Source: Promethearchaeota archaeon
Lineage (GTDB): Archaea > Asgardarchaeota > Lokiarchaeia > Sigynarchaeales > SOKP01
Assembly (NCBI GenBank): GCA_019057775.1
Contig: JAHLWT010000229.1
Span: 1 to 25,548 of the forward strand
Length of the DNA: 25,548 nt
Reading direction: 5' to 3'
Every line of letters starts with the position of its first letter. Position 1 is the stretch's first letter. The position numbers and the translations under genes are program-made. The notes below the pieces were generated by a model. The model was not told the DNA's origin and ran no database searches. It saw only the letters and a list, made by a program, of their open reading frames with translations. This document shows positions 22,789-25,548 of the stretch, one piece after another.

Positions 22789-24084
22789 TTAATTTTCTTC
22801 TATAGTTATAACGTCTTTTAATAACTCGTAAGCTTTATTTCTCTTTTCATTACTAAGAGTACAGTTCGTAACTTTCCAAAACCTATATTCATGGTTTAAA
22901 TATGCTGGACAGTCTATTCGAATATTCATTGGGCAATCTATTGTTTGCCAACATTGAAAATTTATATGTTTAAAGAATTTATGGAATTTGCTCGGAAGAT
23001 TTTTATAATTAAAATTGGTTTCCTTAAGAAAAGAGTCTAAATCATTTGAGTTATAGGTATTCCAAAATAATATCTTTTTTGACTTATTTTCTTTTTTTTC
23101 AAGAAAATCAAACATTCCAACTAAAGCTTTCCCCGTATACGTTGTCTCTAATTTAAATCCTTTTTCTTTTCCTTCTAATTCATAAATTCTATCAACAGCA
23201 ATCTGGCTTCTTATAGTTTTAATCCCATATCCAGAACCTAAATATCCTTTTATAAGTTCAAAATCCTTTTCTGTGATTTTAATTTTAGGAATATTTTTAT
23301 CTCGTTTATGTAAATATTTTAATGCTTTATTTGCAGTTCTTTTTAGGGCGGAGGGATTTGCTATGAAGTCCTCGTATACTGCTATAATCTTAACTTTAGT
23401 TTTCAAACCTAATAGTTTACATCCTGCAACTAATCCCGCACTCGTTCCTAAAGATCCCCCTGCAATAAAAATTACATCAGGGCATTGAAGCTCTCCATTT
23501 TTTATCTGATCCCCTAATTCAAAAAGGGCATTAATGAAACTTATTGTTCCTAATGATGTTCCAAATCCGAATAATGGACTACCTCCTGGAAACATGAAAT
23601 AATATTTAGGATGGAAAATTTGAAAAAATAGCGCTTTTATAAATGTGATTATATCTCCACCACTTAAATGTAGTTTTGCTTTAAAATAATCAAAAAGTAG
23701 TAGTGATCGTTGTACATGCCAAGTAATCGGTTGAAAAAATAGGAATAAATCACATTTTAGCGGAGGTTCTATCTTAGCGCACATAATAGCACATGCTAGT
23801 CCATGATTAGTGCCTATCCCGCCTGTGGTCACTATCCCTTTTTTCTTTTTCTTTATGACATCACCAAAAATAAATTCAAATTTTCTTAGTTTATTCCCGC
23901 CATATATATTGTGATTAATATCATCTCTTTTAATGTAGATTTCTCCTCCCTCAAGTTCAAATTCGCTTTCTAATCTTGTGAGTCTTTCAACTGGAGACGG
24001 TACGTTTGTCAGTAATGGAATCCATGGGATTTTATCTTTTAAATTGGGATATTTTTCAAATATGATTGGTTCAGTTCTTTCCAT
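22789..24084 (-). CDS. PLP enzyme, D-cysteine desulfhydrase/ACC deaminase-like, with Cys-rich tail
   Basis: This 431-aa fold-type II PLP enzyme shows PVERLTRLES, IYIKRDDINHNIYGGNKLRK with the PLP-binding Lys65, TTGGIGTNHGLACA (cofactor/substrate loop, TNH in place of the usual SNH) and IFIAGGSLGTSAGL (glycine loop for the PLP phosphate). GKALVGMFDFL lies near residue 315. These match D-cysteine desulfhydrase and 1-aminocyclopropane-1-carboxylate deaminase. After the catalytic domain (about 340 aa, the usual size) an extra tail contains CWQTIDCPMNIRIDCPAY and later FWKVTNC. It resembles the CW...C...CPA..W..C motif of small putative metal-binding 'two-CW' modules. TATA-like ATTTATAAA lies 18-26 nt before ATG 24084. 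The substrate is not determined. Confidence 0.85.
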   Translation of the reverse strand: MERTEPIIFEKYPNLKDKIPWIPLLTNVPSPVERLTRLESEFELEGGEIYIKRDDINHNIYGGNKLRKFEFIFGDVIKKKKKGIVTTGGIGTNHGLACAIMCAKIEPPLKCDLFLFFQPITWHVQRSLLLFDYFKAKLHLSGGDIITFIKALFFQIFHPKYYFMFPGGSPLFGFGTSLGTISFINALFELGDQIKNGELQCPDVIFIAGGSLGTSAGLVAGCKLLGLKTKVKIIAVYEDFIANPSALKRTANKALKYLHKRDKNIPKIKITEKDFELIKGYLGSGYGIKTIRSQIAVDRIYELEGKEKGFKLETTYTGKALVGMFDFLEKKENKSKKILFWNTYNSNDLDSFLKETNFNYKNLPSKFHKFFKHINFQCWQTIDCPMNIRIDCPAYLNHEYRFWKVTNCTLSNEKRNKAYELLKDVITIEEN

Positions 24085-24189
24085 AGGGATGTAAATATAA
24101 AATTTATAAAAAAATTTTAGAAACAGAATATATGATAATCTAATAGATAATACTTATTATTTTTTTATTCCAAGGATTTTTAAATAGTA

Positions 24190-25092
24190 TTAATTCAAAA
24201 TAAATCCTTTATCTTTTGGTTTTATTAATTCTTGTACCAGAAATTTATCAAAATGCTTTTGAAGCATTATCATTTCTGCTATTATTTCATAACCCTTAAA
24301 ATCACTATAATACTTATAGATAATATTTTTTTTTTTCAAATCCTCTACTGTTAGTGGTTTAACTTCAGAGAAAAAAGACAATATTCGCTGATCTCGTTTG
24401 TTAATTACTGTATGGTATTTGTTTAAAGCATTTTTTATTTCTTTAGATCCTTTCACTACTCCAAGATGGCTTGTAATTGCAATTTCCATATCTAAATCTA
24501 AAAGAGTATCAAGTGATTTTTCAAAATCTATTAAATTCGAATCTATTCCAGCATAAAAAACAAAACTAGTTAGATCTATATCTGCTAAAAAGGCAATTTT
24601 AGAATTATTTTCAATGAATACACAATGCCCTGCTGTGTGACCTGGAGTATGAATAACTTCCAATTCGTAATTTCCTCCAATCTTGATTATTTCACAATTA
24701 TTTAATGTTTTTTCTATTTTTGTATTTTCTAATCTAAGACTCTCCATAAGCCAATCAAATGATTCTTCTGCTGCAGTGTCTGATACACCATAATATTCAT
24801 TAAATTTATCTACATTCTTAATAAGGAACTCATCATCTTTATGAATGAAGAATTTTGCGTCTTTAAATAATCTATTCCCAGAAGTATGATCTTCATGCCA
24901 ATGTGAAAGAAAGACTTTATTAATTTGGAATTCTCTCTTTAATTTTCTTAAAAGTCTGGTTGATATTCCAGTATCAATTAAGCAATCTTCAATAAGTAAT
25001 GAATGTGAATATGGATATTTTCCATTTCTAGCACCCTTTATAAAAAAAATCTTCTCAAATTCTTCAGAGAGAGGTATAATAAAATCGTTCAT
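24190..25092 (-). CDS. Metallo-beta-lactamase-fold hydrolase
   Basis: This 300-aa protein of the MBL superfamily has the metal-binding motif SHWHEDHTSG (His64, His66, Asp68, His69). It continues with VIHTPGHTAGHCVFIE for the third histidine, FLADIDL for the bridging aspartate and ITSHLG for the last histidine, so both metal sites look complete. A C-terminal helical region (about 225-300) may form a winged-helix-like domain as in LACTB2-type proteins. Members of this branch include glyoxalase II-like thioesterases and endoribonucleases, and the substrate cannot be chosen by eye. It lies 105 nt upstream of the PLP enzyme on the same strand and might share its transcript. Confidence 0.9.
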   Translation of the reverse strand: MNDFIIPLSEEFEKIFFIKGARNGKYPYSHSLLIEDCLIDTGISTRLLRKLKREFQINKVFLSHWHEDHTSGNRLFKDAKFFIHKDDEFLIKNVDKFNEYYGVSDTAAEESFDWLMESLRLENTKIEKTLNNCEIIKIGGNYELEVIHTPGHTAGHCVFIENNSKIAFLADIDLTSFVFYAGIDSNLIDFEKSLDTLLDLDMEIAITSHLGVVKGSKEIKNALNKYHTVINKRDQRILSFFSEVKPLTVEDLKKKNIIYKYYSDFKGYEIIAEMIMLQKHFDKFLVQELIKPKDKGFILN

Positions 25093-25259
25093 AAAAAATA
25101 TCTGTTATATGGTTTGAAAAAGTTAAAGTTTCGAATCTCTTAAACATTATCAAAATAAGATGACTTTATAAGAATAGTTTAAGACTCAAAATCTGACAAT
25201 ATTTCATAAAAATTAAATACATAAAGTAGCAAAATTAAAAAAATCGGAGGGATTAACAA

Positions 25260-25424
25260 GTGTTTTATTATTGCCCTCATTGTACATCTAGAAAAAAGCC
25301 CCTTATTGTAAAATATTTCCCACCTATAACAGTAAAATGTTTGCAGTGTGGATATATGAATCTTGAGTATAAATTTATTAGAGAAGATAATAAAAAATCA
25401 ATCCTCTTACATTATACTCACTAA
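25260..25424 (+). CDS. Small zinc-ribbon protein
   Basis: This 54-aa protein starts at GTG 25260, nine bases after a perfect GGAGG (25246-25250). Two CxxC knuckles (CPHC at residues 5-8 and CLQC at 27-30), with basic and aromatic residues between them, make a zinc ribbon. The rest, NLEYKFIREDNKKSILLHYTH, is charged. Such miniature zinc ribbons in archaea are often nucleic-acid or protein-docking factors, but none can be named. A long T-tract follows the stop. It has its own promoter region, divergent from the MBL gene. Confidence 0.75.
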   Translation: MFYYCPHCTSRKKPLIVKYFPPITVKCLQCGYMNLEYKFIREDNKKSILLHYTH

Positions 25425-25438
25425 GGTTCACCTATCTC

Positions 25439-25459
25439 TTTATTTTTTTTTTTTTTTAT
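25439..25459 (+). terminator. T-tract after the zinc-ribbon gene
   Basis: A T-rich run beginning 15 nt past the stop (CTTTA followed by about 15 consecutive T) fits an archaeal intrinsic terminator, which needs only oligo-T and no hairpin. Confidence 0.6.
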
Positions 25460-25548
25460 TTAAAAAAAATATATAATACCCCTAATTTTAGAAATTTTGA
25501 AAAAAACTCAAAAAGAGTGTTTTAAGGTAAAATTAGATTCCTATTTAT

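Noticed and set aside
1..25548. CRISPR array, insertion sequence, prophage or integron
   Set aside because: No regularly spaced repeats, transposase, integrase, att-like direct repeats or phage structural genes were found; the window is chromosomal in character throughout.

Overview
The window reads as a compact, AT-rich archaeal chromosome segment. Its information-processing genes are of the archaeal/eukaryotic type: RNA polymerase subunits Rpo7 and Rpo10, Spt4, ribosomal proteins S24e, S27ae, S28e, S6e, L7Ae and L24e, and the Kae1-Bud32 pair. Two proteins with gelsolin-like repeats, together with large unfamiliar coiled-coil and membrane-sensor proteins, point to an Asgard archaeon (Lokiarchaeia/Thorarchaeia-like; Promethearchaeota). 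That placement is inferred from protein families; there is no rRNA in the window to confirm it. Ribosome-binding sites of the GGTGA/GGAG type are visible before several genes. Others look leaderless or have very short leaders.

Region 1 (1-4402, all +) is the classic archaeal cluster rpo7 - spt4 - GTP-dependent dephospho-CoA kinase (DUF359) - rps24e - rps27ae - kae1 - bud32. Region 2 (4403-8121) opens with a small ribbon-helix-helix regulator behind a palindrome-rich leader, a gelsolin-like protein and a NusA-like KH protein. It then holds the minus-strand ribosomal genes rps6e, rpl24e, rpl7ae and rps28e, with rpo10 lying on the opposite strand among them. rpl7ae has no NTG start at its family-conserved N-terminus, and an ATT codon sits where the start should be.

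Region 3 (8224-11197) carries a second gelsolin-like protein directly coupled to a B12-binding-type radical SAM enzyme. Next come an alkyltransferase-like (ATL) DNA-repair protein that also lacks an NTG start, and an unrecognised 101-aa protein. Region 4 (11198-14510) has a fused formaldehyde-activating enzyme/hexulose-phosphate synthase, convergent and 4 nt overlapping with a U32-family protein, followed by a hairpin-rich intergenic stretch.

Region 5 (14511-19112) is the most unusual part. It holds a 751-aa TrmB-type DNA-binding protein split by about 500 residues of coiled coil. Across a palindrome-rich promoter region lie a membrane-anchored surface protein and a membrane-spanning regulator with two cytoplasmic winged helices. 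The extracellular domains of these two proteins look related, which suggests a sensor pair. Region 6 (19183-22063) has a nitroreductase, then an apparent operon of a secreted or membrane-anchored linalool dehydratase/isomerase-like protein and an ECF S-component-like membrane protein behind a 31-nt dyad. Region 7 (22074-25548) has pyruvoyl-dependent arginine decarboxylase, a PLP D-cysteine desulfhydrase/ACC-deaminase-like enzyme with an extra Cys-rich tail, a metallo-beta-lactamase-fold hydrolase and a small zinc-ribbon protein. No tRNA, rRNA, CRISPR array, insertion sequence or integrase was seen.
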